NCBI GenBank assembly: GCA_963070105.1
Contig: OY718808.1
Coordinates: 10,162,898-10,226,897, forward strand
Reading direction: 5' to 3'
Origin: Litomosoides sigmodontis
Lineage: Eukaryota; Nematoda; Chromadorea; Rhabditida; Onchocercidae
DNA length: 64,000 nucleotides
Under the pieces are notes generated by a model that was given only the letters and a program-made list of their open reading frames with translations, was not told where the DNA came from and made no database searches. How positions within the stretch are numbered: the first letter of the stretch is position 1; each line of letters begins with the position of its first letter. This document shows, in pieces, positions 12,651 to 24,361 of the stretch. Position numbers and translations under genes: made by a program.

Positions 12651-14217
12651 GCTTTCATCATCCATCGTTCTTTATTAGCATTTTATTCCACCATTATATG
12701 TCATGGCTAGCAAAATATATTATGATTCTTCAAATATATTGTGGCTAAAAACCTTGTAAAAATCCCTTGGTCTACAATTTGCTTCAAAATTTTTGGATTT
12801 AATGCCCTTAACGAATCAAACAACTTAGACAGCTTTGGTTACTTTACCTCTTTGAAAAGGGGCAATTAGAAGTTGAGTTATTTTGAATAACTTTTTCTCT
12901 AATTGTCCTGGATGTTTTTGGAAAGGTATCTTCATTCAGATTTGCGGTGCAAATTTCAAATTACAAAACTTCCCAACTGATGCTAATCGTTATCCTTTTT
13001 TTAAAATTTGATGCTAATCATTATCTTTTCATCCAATTATTGTGATAGGGTGACTGCGAATTATTGTGATGTTTTTTACAACCGTTATTAATGGAAGAAA
13101 AGCATTTTTTTCTGCTGTACATCGTTGGTTTTTAATTCTGAATTAACAACGTGTTTGATAAACAGTGAAGACTGTTTTCTTGCTTATGCTTTATGTATCT
13201 TCCTAATTTGCTGACGTTTATCAAAACCTTTACTTTCGCATAAAAGAAGAGTGGGTATTGGTAACAGTTACGACACTGACATTCGCAGGACATATTGCAG
13301 GTTTCTTCCTGCTGTGAATTATATCACATGCTCCTCGAATTGTTTTGCTGTTCTACCGAATGTTTATTTTTTGTCAATTACTGACACAGTGAAAAGATTT
13401 CTTTTGCAGTTGATTCATTAACATACCTGCCAAAACCATTCGATGGCTCATAGCATAATGTCAGGCCGGACAGATTTGTAGAGGCAGTCATAAAACTGTC
13501 ATATCCTCATTCCCGCACAAACTTGACAGTAAATTCACTGTGAAGTCTTTCATTGTGAGGCTGTATGATGGGACATTGAGGAAATTGTCGTTGGCTGCAT
13601 GCTATCTGCGAGTAACAAACGAACAGTTTCTTTGAATGGCCAACACTATCCGTAAACTGGATTTGATTTCGTTATTCAAATGTAGAGCGTTTCCTATTCT
13701 TTGCAACACAAAAAATATACGAAAAGAAATGAATGTGTCATTTCCAGTCTGCACCCTTTATATGTTGATAGTTTTCTATTTTTACTATCTCCCTCCGCAG
13801 ATTTATGCTTCCCTCTAATACTGTAACTAAATAAAACATTGCAAGACAGGGAAATGGCAGAATTTTCGAAATAATAAAAATGCAATATTGTTCAGTATGA
13901 AGAATGCCAAACTAATGTCATGCATTGATGTAGTCTATATGCAATCAAAATACACCAAGATAACATTGGTCTCGTTCCTGCAGAAACAATAATGTAAAAA
14001 AGGAGAATAATAAGATCGATAATGAAGGTGGGACCGAGCCATGTTAGGGAACAAAGTGAACGACCAGTAGAGATTGAAACGAACAGTTTGCTTGAAAAAG
14101 ATCTGTGAGTATATATTTACAAGACATACGAAGTGTTTCAGTAGAGTGTTCCGATATTAGTGAATTTATGTTACCTCCTGAAATGCAACTAAGTTAGCAA
14201 GAAGATTCATGCACACT
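12651..14217. other. Intergenic region, nothing recognised
   Basis: About 1.6 kb of AT-rich sequence separate the convergent 3' ends of the Sgf11 and APMAP-like genes. An alternative last Sgf11 exon could start after the acceptor near 13982, but in the phase required it reaches a stop after two codons. No other conserved coding sequence was seen. Confidence 0.5.
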
Positions 14218-17200
14218 TCAGTAAACAATAAGGTCTTTACGCAGACGAGCAATAAATGGAGCACGGTAACTGCCTAAATAAAGATGTCCATTGGCCTCTG
14301 TCACTTGTGACACCTCCTTGATTACTTGACCAGTTGGATCATGAGCACTAGCTATTATTTGTCCCTCCTCACTGAGCTGCAAAATCAACGCATGTTTTGC
14401 GGCGAACATTGATTGCAGCCATTCCCACTGTCGTTCCGGTACCAGCTAAACGGATTTGATTACTAGCCATCCTTAACACACCCGAGGGTAATGTGGACAA
14501 TACAAGTGAACCCTTTACGAACCTTTTCAAAAAAATTTATTAGAACACCAGGTTGAGAGAAATTTCATCGTTATAAATGTTACCTGAAGAATACATTTCC
14601 GTATAAAAGGTTTATCAGCAAGGTAATCCAACAATGAGAACCGATCACTATGACGCACCGTTGCCAAACCTATCCAAAATGTTCCGTTGCTACCTGGACG
14701 TATGTTATCCGGCAAACCAGGTAAATTGTCGATGAAAATTTCCGTTTCACCCAATCGTGGGCCAGCAATCCAGTATCTACAAATATTTCTATATTGCAGG
14801 ATGATGTTACCTCCGTACCTTTATATAAATCATAAGTTTTTCAATGCTACCGACTTTAAGTTCCATCAATTATACAAAAAAAAAACATTTAAGAAACAAA
14901 GAGCTGATTAGATCCTACTGCTTGAAAAGCTTAACTACGCTGCCTGCTATCCAACGCTAGTTGAAATTTAAGATAAAAAATTTTACCTTTTAATCCGAGC
15001 CAAGCCCGTTTCCGAAACCAGGAATGATTGTTTGTCAGGAAACAGCTGAATACCGTTTGGAAAATATAATTTGTCCATAATTACATCAATTTTCCCAGTT
15101 GATCGTGTTAGGCGCAAGACTCTAAAAAAAAGGCGGTGTTTTTTTTTTCATTATTTTCAAGTGTTTTATTTTCTCTTCGAAAAAAAGAGGAAATGATATG
15201 ATGTACATTTGGAAATAAACGAGTTCTTCCTTTAAATCAAAAAATTATATGTCAGCATTTTCCAGTTCGCTGACGAATAGTGAAAGTTCGCTGATTTACC
15301 AATATTTTAGAATGCACATTTATTGCACTGCCAACACTTGCTGTCAAATTTATTTACAAAACTTCATTGTAAAACTTACTGTCAAATGCTAATTATTAAT
15401 CATTAAATTTAATGTCAGTTGAGCCGAAAATTACCTTCCATTAGGAATACCTTCTAAAAGAATATTCATCAAATGGCGCCGATCCCACTTGGTGGAAGAA
15501 TCCGTAAATATCAGCACATCTTGATTGACTATGTCAATATCATTTAAGAATTTCATTGGTTTGCCATTCACTTCCGCCTGTTTTTTTAATACCACCGTAC
15601 GTTGTCCTTAAACTACAATTATATACAATGTTCTATTTCGTGGCAGTTTATAAGATTAGTTATCTCAAGAATAAGCAGATAAAGTGACTTACTTTAATCA
15701 TTATTAATTGTTAAACTAATTGGCCAACAAGTCACACGAAAATCCTTATCATACATCCAGTAATGTTCAAGACTTTGAGCCATCTCTCTTTTATTACACA
15801 TAAATGTATTTCATTCAAACTTTTTAAATTTAATAATGGTGCTTGGCTAACTCAAAAAGATTTGATTGGGTAGAGCGACGGTGTAAGTCATTATATATAT
15901 ATATATATATATATAATGAACGAATATAGAATTTTTTAAATTTCATGGGATAATTATAGAGCCACGTATGAATTTATACCTTCCAAATTAACGGAGAAAA
16001 TGCCGAGATAAGTATCGATGGCCAATACTGATCCAGCACTTAACTGACGAAGACCTAACGGTCGGCCACATTTCGATTCCATATCAAACCCACCGTCTAA
16101 ATGTGAAAATAATTATTTGAAAATTTCACTTCAAAAGAGGGAAATTTATAAGTTATGTTGAAGAAAAAATAAAACCTAACAAATAGATTTTCTTCATTTA
16201 ATAGCATCTAGGGAAAGTTCCACTTTTTTAACGGTAAATCATCGCTTTATTAACTACCCTATCGACATAAAAAAAGTAACATTTTATCACGAATCGGGCG
16301 ACAGCACGTCAAGCGTTAACGTTGGAAATTTAATTATAACCTAATTTTTTCTCCAGGAAATAAAAAATAACCACAAAGATCGGGATTGACCGATCCAAAT
16401 CTATAATTTTTACGAATAGTTTCATGTTCGATGGCGATTAACATTCCATCTTGCGTTCCAGTCCAAATGTTGTCTGGAAATAAAATTTGATGAGAGACAA
16501 AACAAGGTCACAATCATAAACTAGAATAGGCTTAACGATTAATCAGTAATAATCAATAATACCAATAAACAATGGTAACAACAATATTAATACCAAAATA
16601 TATGTCTTGGATAAAAATTTAAAAGTGTTTTTAAGAACTGCGGAAAATGATAAATGATAGGGTGAAAAAAGATCTCCAATTAGCTAGAAATATTCCTCCA
16701 AAATATGGAAGCGGAACACTTCAACTAACTGTTTTCTACAACAATTGATTCTGGGCCAAAAATTTGGTGCTCCAATAGATAATCTGCTTTTGTTAATATA
16801 CTATTCACCGTCAAAACACCTTCCAGCTTCGGCGGCTTTGGCAAGCTAAGGTAATTTTGCAAACATAATTGTTAGGATGTAATGATATCTGAGAATTATT
16901 TGCTTGATTTTATGCTGAATCACAGTGTAAGTATGTTTACATTGAAAAACTAAGGTTATTGAGGAACTATTTATGGCTCGAATTTCCAAGTGTTCCTAGC
17001 TGAAATAACAAAATTAATGAATTTGAATTTATGATTTTCGACTTTATCATCACAAATTGAGGTTCTGGCTAATCAATAATTCCAATGTACTTCATCAGTT
17101 CATCGAAACTTTTCGAAGCGCTGCACAATTTCCAGTTTGGTCATCTTGTGATTTCAAGACTTACTTAACACGTTCGCAGTGAAATACTGACGAAGGTGTC

Positions 17201-17783
17201 AGAATGAATATGATAGTGGCAATAACAGCAACCAAAAAAGCCAAAGCAATACGTCCACTGAAAAAGAAGAAATTATAGGAAACTGTTTAATTCCGCCCTA
17301 CTCAAGCAAAAAAAGCAGACCTGGCACTCTACTCCACCCTATTTTGTATTCCCTTCTTATGGATGACGAATACAACATAGAGTAGTAAGTAAGGTGCACT
17401 CACGTGAATGATCCTTTTCCTTTCATCCACACACTCATGGAACAAATGAAGTTTGTACGAGAAAGAAGAAGAAGAAGCAAGAAGCAAAGTAACCTGTTCA
17501 TCATTTTCAATAAATTTCGCAAAATATGCCAGAAAGTGAAGAGAGAAACTTGTATCCACACCTCTCGAACTGACTCACGTCTCTTGTAAACACGCACTCT
17601 CGTTGTGGGATCTGTAATTTTGAAAAGAAATTCCCTCATTAATTCAGTGATCAGTTGATGACAATGAAGACTGCAGGGAGATGGAGAAACACCTGATGCG
17701 TCGTCAGTGTTGTAACGTCTAGATGCAGAGAGAGGGCTTCTTCCCTCAGGACCCGATGGAACTGGGCTACTACTGCCATCCAT
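14218..17783 (-). CDS. APMAP / strictosidine synthase-like membrane protein
   Basis: A homologue of adipocyte plasma membrane-associated protein, a single-pass type II membrane protein with a six-bladed beta-propeller related to strictosidine synthase and arylesterases. Predicted exons: 17257-17165, 16845-16730, 16473-16372, 16096-15980, 15606-15435, 15121-14987, 14776-14584 and 14445-14218, all in phase. In order they encode the signal anchor (RIALAFLVAVIATIIFIL), FGPESIVVE, NIWTGTQDG, KCGRPLGLR, FTDSSTKWDRR, LYFPNGIQL, DNLPGLPDNIRPGSNGTFW, and at the C-terminus HDPTGQV...LYLGSYRAPFIARL. These follow the human order closely. The N-terminal cytoplasmic exon is uncertain. An ATG at 17783 opens a Ser/Pro-rich frame and a small exon may lie near 17616-17577, but I could not find donors that join them in phase to the anchor exon. 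Enzymatic activity cannot be judged from sequence. Confidence 0.92.
15892..15915. repeat. (TA)n microsatellite in an APMAP-like intron
   Basis: About 12 TA units lie between the exons at 16096-15980 and 15606-15435. Confidence 0.95.
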
Positions 17784-18971
17784 TGCTTCAGCGGGATAGG
17801 CCAAAGAACGGTCTTGTCGAAAAGCGCAACGATTTTTACATTATTAGATAGAGGAAGGTATAGGTGGAGAACAGGCATAATAAACAGGTAGGCAAATTGT
17901 GGGGAAAAGTTCGCTGGAAATAAAGATCCCATCGGTAGATAAAGAGATGCTTGGAATAAAAAAAGTGGAAGTGGATGAAGGTTGTGGGATGAAAGTGATT
18001 ATTTTCTCAAAATTTATTCTTCCGTTTGCCCTCGAGAACAAGTGTTGGAATATCAGTGTAGAATTCTATGCAGAAATATTGTTGCGAAATGCCGCAGATA
18101 TGAAGAAGAACGAAGGCTTCATATGACGCACGTAAACGCTATATTGGAAACATCACGTTCGGTTACGCTTCAAAATTAAAGCACTTTTGGCTTGTAATTT
18201 CGAAGGGCTAAATTACGCAACTAGCAGTGATAAGGCCAATAATAATAGTAATAATAAAAGTTTTATCATCGTGGACAGAAGCGAACGATCTCCGTTGACA
18301 CCGAAAATGAAGGAGTAAGTGGACGTGGAAATAGAGCGGGCAGGAAGGAGAAGGAGTAAGCTGTGGAGAAGCTGCGGCACTTTATACCACGGCGGAGGTA
18401 TATCATCCGTGCCCATTACCCGGAACTACGGATAATCCAGTGCTGCTAATTCAGAACACAAAAAATTCATTCTTCAGTGCTCTCAGAGATAGTTGCAGCC
18501 TGAACTCTGGAATGATTCTCCTTGCTGCAATCGCACTGGGGGAGAAGATTATTGATGCAGGTCTTAGTGACATCATCACAAAAAAGCAACTATGTGCCAT
18601 ATGCATCTGTTAAGTCTCACTGTGTGATACATTTGTCGAAAGGTGACAGTACCTAGAATCAAGAGGTTTTAAAAAAGTCGAACTCCACAGCTTGTTTGGT
18701 GACCGTACAAAACTGTCCCAAAATCGAAGTACAGCATATGGCTTTATGGAATGGGAATGCATAAGTTTCCGCATAGTGTCCAACTCACTCTACACCACGC
18801 AGGACACACCTCAATGCCACCGCCAATCGAAAGAGATACAGTGGTGGAATTGACGTTGACTGCCGCAACGTGCCTCTGTTGCTGCCGCTTTTTGAACTTT
18901 GTTGCTGAAAATAAAACAGTTGCTTCATGTTATCATCCTTTACAGAAACTTAAAAATTCCTGCTAGAAAGG
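17784..18971. promoter_or_regulatory. Probable divergent promoter region between the APMAP-like and THAP genes
   Basis: About 1.2 kb separate two genes transcribed away from each other, so both promoters are expected here. No specific core motif is obvious. Several short open frames on both strands resemble nothing known to me. Confidence 0.35.
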
Positions 18972-20905
18972 ATGGAAAAATGTGTCTTCTGCGGTTGGTA
19001 TCGTCGCACCAGTGGCCCAGCGTTGAGATTTTATGGAATCCCACGTGAACCAGGCTTAAAGCGTGTAAGGTGGTTGTGTGCTATTGGCGATCGAGAATTA
19101 TCACCGAAAGATAAGGCTTGTTCATTTCACATATCAATATATATTATTAGTTTGTAATTACACCCTCGCCAATTAATTCACAACAAGATTTTCGAGCTGG
19201 TCGGGATTTAGTTCAAAACCTGAATGTAGTTAGCTTTTAACTATAACTCAGTTTGACATGTAACGTAACTCTCTGAGCAAATATACTCCCACGTCCGGGG
19301 ACGGAGATAAATTTTCGTTTCCATAACATATGGTGTCATGTTAAATCATATTATATAATATTATTACCCATTGTTCGCAGGCGGAATTAAATTGTCTCCA
19401 TACTCTTACAGTGGTAAATCAAACAACAAAGCCTTCCTTCTAAACTTTCGTCTTACTGCAGTTGAGGACTGACATATGCGGTCCTTGGTAACAATCTATT
19501 CAGCAAGGAAATTAAATCAATTTCACATCATATCATCCTTCACTAAACGAAATGATTAATACATCCAGTCATTTACTCATCGACAACACTCACTCTAAGT
19601 TTATTATGAACTATGCTCGCTGCAGGTATGCAGTGTGCATTTTCGACAAGGCCGACCGTCGAACGATCCATCACATGAAGATTTCGCTCCTCATCTGTTC
19701 TTACAACGTTCTATATCACAGCCCGTTGCCAAGACATTGACATACCTTGAAAGTCTTGCTAATGATGATGATTTCGACGAAATCGTGCGTGTTTTGAATG
19801 TATTTTTGTTTCATTTCATTCCCCTGCTTTAATCCTATATTCCTTCATGAAATTACATGTGCAGATTACTCTTAAAAATTATGCATTCCATTTCACCAAT
19901 TGCGATTATTCCAATTTATTCCTAAATAGTGGTTTTGTTGCTACTATAATTCATTGGAATATAGGGTATACTATCACTCTCCATGAAATGATAGTTTTAC
20001 ATTTCTAACGGCAGTATGGAACTGAATAAAAAGCAAGCATTGTTAGTTTGTTTATCAGGACTTTAACCGACAAAAAATTATTACAGCCCTCCGTATCACG
20101 ACTGGAACGCTCTGAGCGTTTACGTTCATGTAAGCCATCAATTCTACGAAAACGGCGAAAGGTGTCCTCTTCAGATGAACCTAAGGTTAGTTGTTCTAGT
20201 CTTACTAACTGAGTTTTACACAACCCTATTATTTATGCATTATCAAACATTTCTCGACCACAATCTGATATGACTTGTTTGGTAGATGAATAAGGAGTAA
20301 CATCATTAATTCACCAATTTCTTTATAGAAAGCCGACCAAGGTACCACCGGAAATTCGCAAGATTGTCCGTCGGAAAAAACTCTGTTATCGGAGATTCAA
20401 GAAATAGAGAAAAGACCATCAAAAGACGACATGCCAAATGTTGTGATGTTCACAAATCCTCTGACTGGCATGAAAAGACGCATGAAATTGCAACATTTAC
20501 CTCGGCCGTTTGTTGAAGCAGTAGGTATTAAGCCAGGCCAAACGGTTATTGTCAAGCGTCGGATACGAGTGGCAAAGTCATCACGAAATCAGGTAGACTT
20601 TATAGCTGTTGGCTTCTTAGGCTCGAGTGGTATATGCTTGCATTTACGTTACAGTATGTTAATTTTAAGGAGAAAATTAGTTTTGTCTTCGATAATTTTA
20701 TTCTTCCAGAACTCAGTACAAATGAGTAAAACATAGGTCCATACAGATTGAGTAGAACTCACGCGGAAAAACGCGTTGTTATTAACGCTGAAAAAAAGAC
20801 GTAATATGTACACTTTTACTTTTTTAGACAGAAGGATCCGACACTATGGAAAATGTGCTGGAAAAAGAAGAAAACCTCCTGGAAAATACAACGAGCGTAT
20901 GTTGA
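18972..20905 (+). CDS. THAP-domain (C2CH zinc finger) DNA-binding protein
   Basis: THAP domains are about 80-residue zinc-dependent DNA-binding modules, related to the P-element transposase DNA-binding domain. Predicted exons: 18972-19115, 19626-19784, 20087-20185, 20329-20592 and 20828-20905, all in phase, giving about 247 aa. The motif is complete: C4 and C7 (MEKCVFC), the RFYGIP segment, the invariant Trp (VRW, residue 34), Pro (SPKDK), then C50 and H53 in VCSVHF, and a downstream FAPHLF corresponding to the AVPTIF-like end. Later exons give a basic region (LRKRRKV, nuclear-localisation-like), the stretch MPNVVMFTNPLTGMKRRMKL, and an acidic C-terminus, none of which I recognise. The first intron begins with GC rather than GT (AAG|GCTTGT). 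Only that junction restores the motif in phase. Target and role are unknown. Confidence 0.84.
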
Positions 20906-21821
20906 AATTTGCCACTGAAAAGCAGTAAGATGCCCTTTCTTGAAACTGTACGCCTCACTCTCAAGACTTAGTGAACTGAATACTGTAGTTGGACATAAAA
21001 CAGGCTGTAAGTTTCGCTAAATTTGAAAAGGAACATTTGTTTGTCACCTTCAGACTACTGTTATTCTGTTTGGTGAATGTATTAAATGAAACGGTTCATT
21101 AGTTATCATTATATCATTCTTTCCAACATACACGATCTTCACATACTAAAAGAAATTTTTAGATTTTGTTAAATATAAAACTACGGCTTTTAGGTTCACA
21201 ATCTCTAACTAAACACGCAATTGTTTTAGAAATCTAGTGAAGAAAACAATATAACAAAATAAAACAAAAAAGAAATAAAAAAGGGGAAGTAAAGAAAAGG
21301 GACCATTATCCGCATGGATCGTTTATTCGGCAAAATCAAGAGATATTTGTGAATGGTGACCACGAACTGAAGCATTTATAACTTATATCTGGCAGAATCA
21401 AATTGAAAAATGGAAATATTTTTCCTAGTTCGCTTCTCTCGTTGTCAACATTATTTTTTTTTATTTACACTTTTCAAGATCCATGTGCGAATATCGGTTT
21501 TCCGCGTTTTTTCTTGCTTTCCACTAAATTCGAACAAATACTTCCAACTAGATATGACAATTAATACCGTACAACCTTAAAAGGAATGAATGATGGAAAA
21601 ATAAGCTCAATACGTTCACAGTTCAAATCAACATCACTATTCATCACTATTTCATCATTATTCAAGTGAGGAAAGTTATTTATTTCTTTTGTTCCTGATG
21701 GTCATTTCTACAGCCATCGAACAGGTGGCATTTATTTCAAACTAAACATATCAACCAGTATTTATTTCACGGTGTCCAAATCGCGACTTTCACAGTTCTA
21801 TGAAATAAAAATTTCAACAAA
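20906..21821. other. Intergenic region, nothing recognised
   Basis: About 0.9 kb of AT-rich DNA lies between the convergent THAP and ERG28-like genes. Only simple-sequence stretches (A-rich near 21250-21300) were noted. Confidence 0.5.
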
Positions 21822-22312
21822 CTAACCGGATAAAGCAATCTGTATGTATAAAGCGGCCGATTTTTTCAACAGTTCGGTGTAGAAAATTTCGAAGCAAAGA
21901 AAGACTACTGATGTTATCGAACAAATTATATGAAACACATGAAGTGGAATACAGTCAAAATAGTAGATTATAAAGAGGCGCAAGAATACTATTGTCAGGT
22001 AATGGACAAAAAATGATACTGCGATAGATGCTATATCTAAAAACGACATATTGTCAGTTTATCCAAGTGTAGATAGCAAGTAGAGTAAATGAAATGACGC
22101 AATCTTAAATTCCAGCATGCGTGAAGTTTATGTTTTTGATCTGCATAAACATCAAAGATTGATTTTGTCCTACAATTACCTGTTATGGCTGCAGTTTTAC
22201 GTCGTAGCAGGACTTCTGAAAAAGTTTTCGGCTGGACACACTGCTGAAGATTACCAATAAGCTGCAGTACAGTAAACGCTAACCAAGCGCGAACGATATT
22301 TCGAATTTCCAT
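21822..22312 (-). CDS. ERG28-like endoplasmic reticulum membrane protein, with an apparent frameshift
   Basis: ERG28 is a small four-helix ER protein that tethers sterol C-4 demethylation enzymes. Exon 1 (22312-22180) begins with an ATG and reads VRAWLAFTVLQLIGNLQQC, the characteristic first helix with the GN.LQ motif. Exon 2 begins at 22140 (phase matches) with ACWNLRLRHFIYSTCYLHLD, aligning to the FGIWTLLSSVIR...HN helix of the family. That frame stops near 22048. A shifted frame immediately continues with FLDIASIAVSFFVHYL and further hydrophobic segments to a stop at 21822, consistent with helices 3 and 4. No intron of usable length separates the two frames. The gene is therefore either frameshifted (pseudogene), mis-assembled by one or two bases, or spliced in a way I cannot see. 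Nematodes generally cannot make sterols de novo, so its role would differ from that in yeast. The family call is moderate because the second half is divergent. Confidence 0.68.
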
Positions 22313-22375
22313 TCTGTACCATCATTTCCCCCACGACATTTTCCAAACAAAGTGATTCCACATCATACTCTAAAC

Positions 22376-22965
22376 AAAGAATTAATGTCTAAATACAAGT
22401 TAAACACTTCGACTTCTACGAAAAGCTTCACAAGCCGCACGGAAAAAAAGGCTTCACAGTAGTTTTGGAGGAGAAACTGTATTTCGATGTCAAAAAGCTC
22501 CCGCAATTTGCATACGATACAATGGCCTTGAAAGCTGAAATCAATACCATTAAAGAATTCGAAATCCTTAATGAATACATTCAGGTCTTTAAGTGATAAG
22601 CCAAGTCTTTATCTGTATGCGAAATTGCAGAGCCCCAGAAAAATGTGTTGCTTCTTTAAAAAAACGCATCACGCTCCCTACGTTGCATATTTCTAGTTAT
22701 ATATTTTATGTCATTGCAAATAACGAATGTCACAAGATGTTTCCCGAACCTGGTTTAGCTATGATCACCGTCGATTCTACATGCAGAGCACTTAATGGAA
22801 TTCTAGATAAATCACACTGATAAAGTAAAAAAACCCCAACAGAGAGAGATTGTCCCTTACTGTTTCACAGATTTTGAACTATACAAATTGTACGACCGCC
22901 TCAAGTTAATCCAAAATGAAGTAATTTTTGAGAAAGGTGACTTCCCGACGTTAAAAACTTCCTAA
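22376..22965 (+). CDS. Unrecognised coding-like stretch, possibly a small disrupted gene
   Basis: Head-to-head with the ERG28-like gene. A plus-strand open stretch at about 22410-22584 encodes a balanced, non-repetitive peptide including HFDFYEKLHKPHGKKGFTVV and LYFDVKKLPQFAYDTMALKA, and ends near a donor-like CAG|GTCTTT. An ATG at 22387 (MSKYK) is out of frame with it by one base. A second open stretch (about 22644-22820) and a third (about 22872-22965, FELYKLYDRLKLIQNEVIFE, after a consensus TTTCACAG acceptor, ending in a stop) follow. Codon use looks more gene-like than the flanks. I do not recognise the family and cannot join the pieces confidently. It could be a short gene with a frameshift or a decayed copy of one. 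Confidence 0.35.
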
Positions 22966-24361
22966 ATTGTTAATTTCATCTTTATTTTAATGCAATTTCA
23001 AACAAAAAAGACCACAAAAATTAGGAACGAATGATGCAAAACACTGATACATCGTTGATAAGGCAAATAGAATGGTATCTGATAAACGAGATAATCATCA
23101 TGAGTTATTCCTTGTGAATTATAATTAAATTAAATCATTCATTTAAAAATTAAGTTCGATTTCTATTTTTCCTCGTATAAGAAGAATAGTAACTGGTAGA
23201 TTTCATGGTATTTTCCTTTTGTAGTGTCACATTCATCAGTTACGGTCTTCATGTATTGTTCAAAAAAAGCTATATAATCAATAACTCAGATCCAGTGAAA
23301 TCACGATAGCCTACGAAGTTTCACTGTAATAAAAAGAGCTAGGAAAAAACATAAGCAGCTAAACTGCTGTTATCTACGCATTCGCTGGAAGAGAAAAGAA
23401 GCAAAGGATACCAGGAATATTGAATTGTTAATCGTAAACATTGCTGAATTTTTGTACGACAGTTTCTACCATAGGAAAAATAGAGAAAATGAAAGGCTGA
23501 AAGGGCAATTACATGAAACAAAATAAGATGTAGCGTACAAATTTTCCACCATGCAATCCCAAAAGCAAAAAAGAAGTGTGAAGAAGAGAGTGGTAAAAAA
23601 TAAGAAATTCCGCTGAACACATTGTAATATCATCACAGTTTCATAAATAGAGAAACAAATTACAGTGAGTATCATTCATTTAACATAAAATTTTAAATCC
23701 GGCTCTCATACTCCTAACTCCACATGAATGATTGGTAGGCACATCTTACAACAGAAACACGAAATAAGAATTCATGTATATTTGCCGATAATACTACAGG
23801 TTGATCAACTTAGTTCAGCTGCTAGTATTAGCAGTATTTAAAAGTTCTGAATGCCGCAACAGATAAACTCCTAATATTCTGGCATTTTCCATGACTAGCA
23901 GTCAAACTTTGTTTAGTAGTAGCAGAGATAAATTTGATTTATGCCTAGATAGTCAAAAAAACATATATACTATATACATTATATATATGTTTATAATTAC
24001 ATAAAATTATATATATAAAATAAACATCATATATATATATATATATATATATATGATGATGATGGAGAAAGAGCAAGAGAAATGAAGCCGGTTCAATAAA
24101 ACTAAACGACACCTAAGTAAAAGAATGTAAAACCCTAACTGTAATATAATGAGTTTGAGCTTCAAAATGACGCGTTTAAAGTGATTGCTGGGATAGTTTC
24201 ATATTAAATTTCATCTAATAACAATAAAAAAAATTGTTCACACAAATTTTGACAGGAAGTCGAGAAATGGGACTAACATCTTCTAGCTATTGATTTCAAA
24301 ATTTCAAATAGCTAAATAAACGACCCATACTTCCAAGCCGATTTCCTGACATAATTTTCAT
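22966..24361. other. Intergenic region with (TA)n tract, nothing else recognised
   Basis: AT-rich DNA downstream of the PSME4 stop, with a (TA)n run at about 24029-24054 and neighbouring TA-rich patches from 23960. Open frames at 23339-23675 on the minus strand are low-complexity hydrophobic translations without family likeness. Confidence 0.5.

Noticed and set aside
17404..17589. Arg/Lys-rich plus-strand frame near the APMAP-like 5' end
   Set aside because: A shadow frame opposite the candidate N-terminal exons, with no family likeness.
22644..22820. Possible middle exon of the unrecognised gene by ERG28
   Set aside because: It was not given its own entry because neither acceptor nor phase can be matched to the flanking coding-like pieces.
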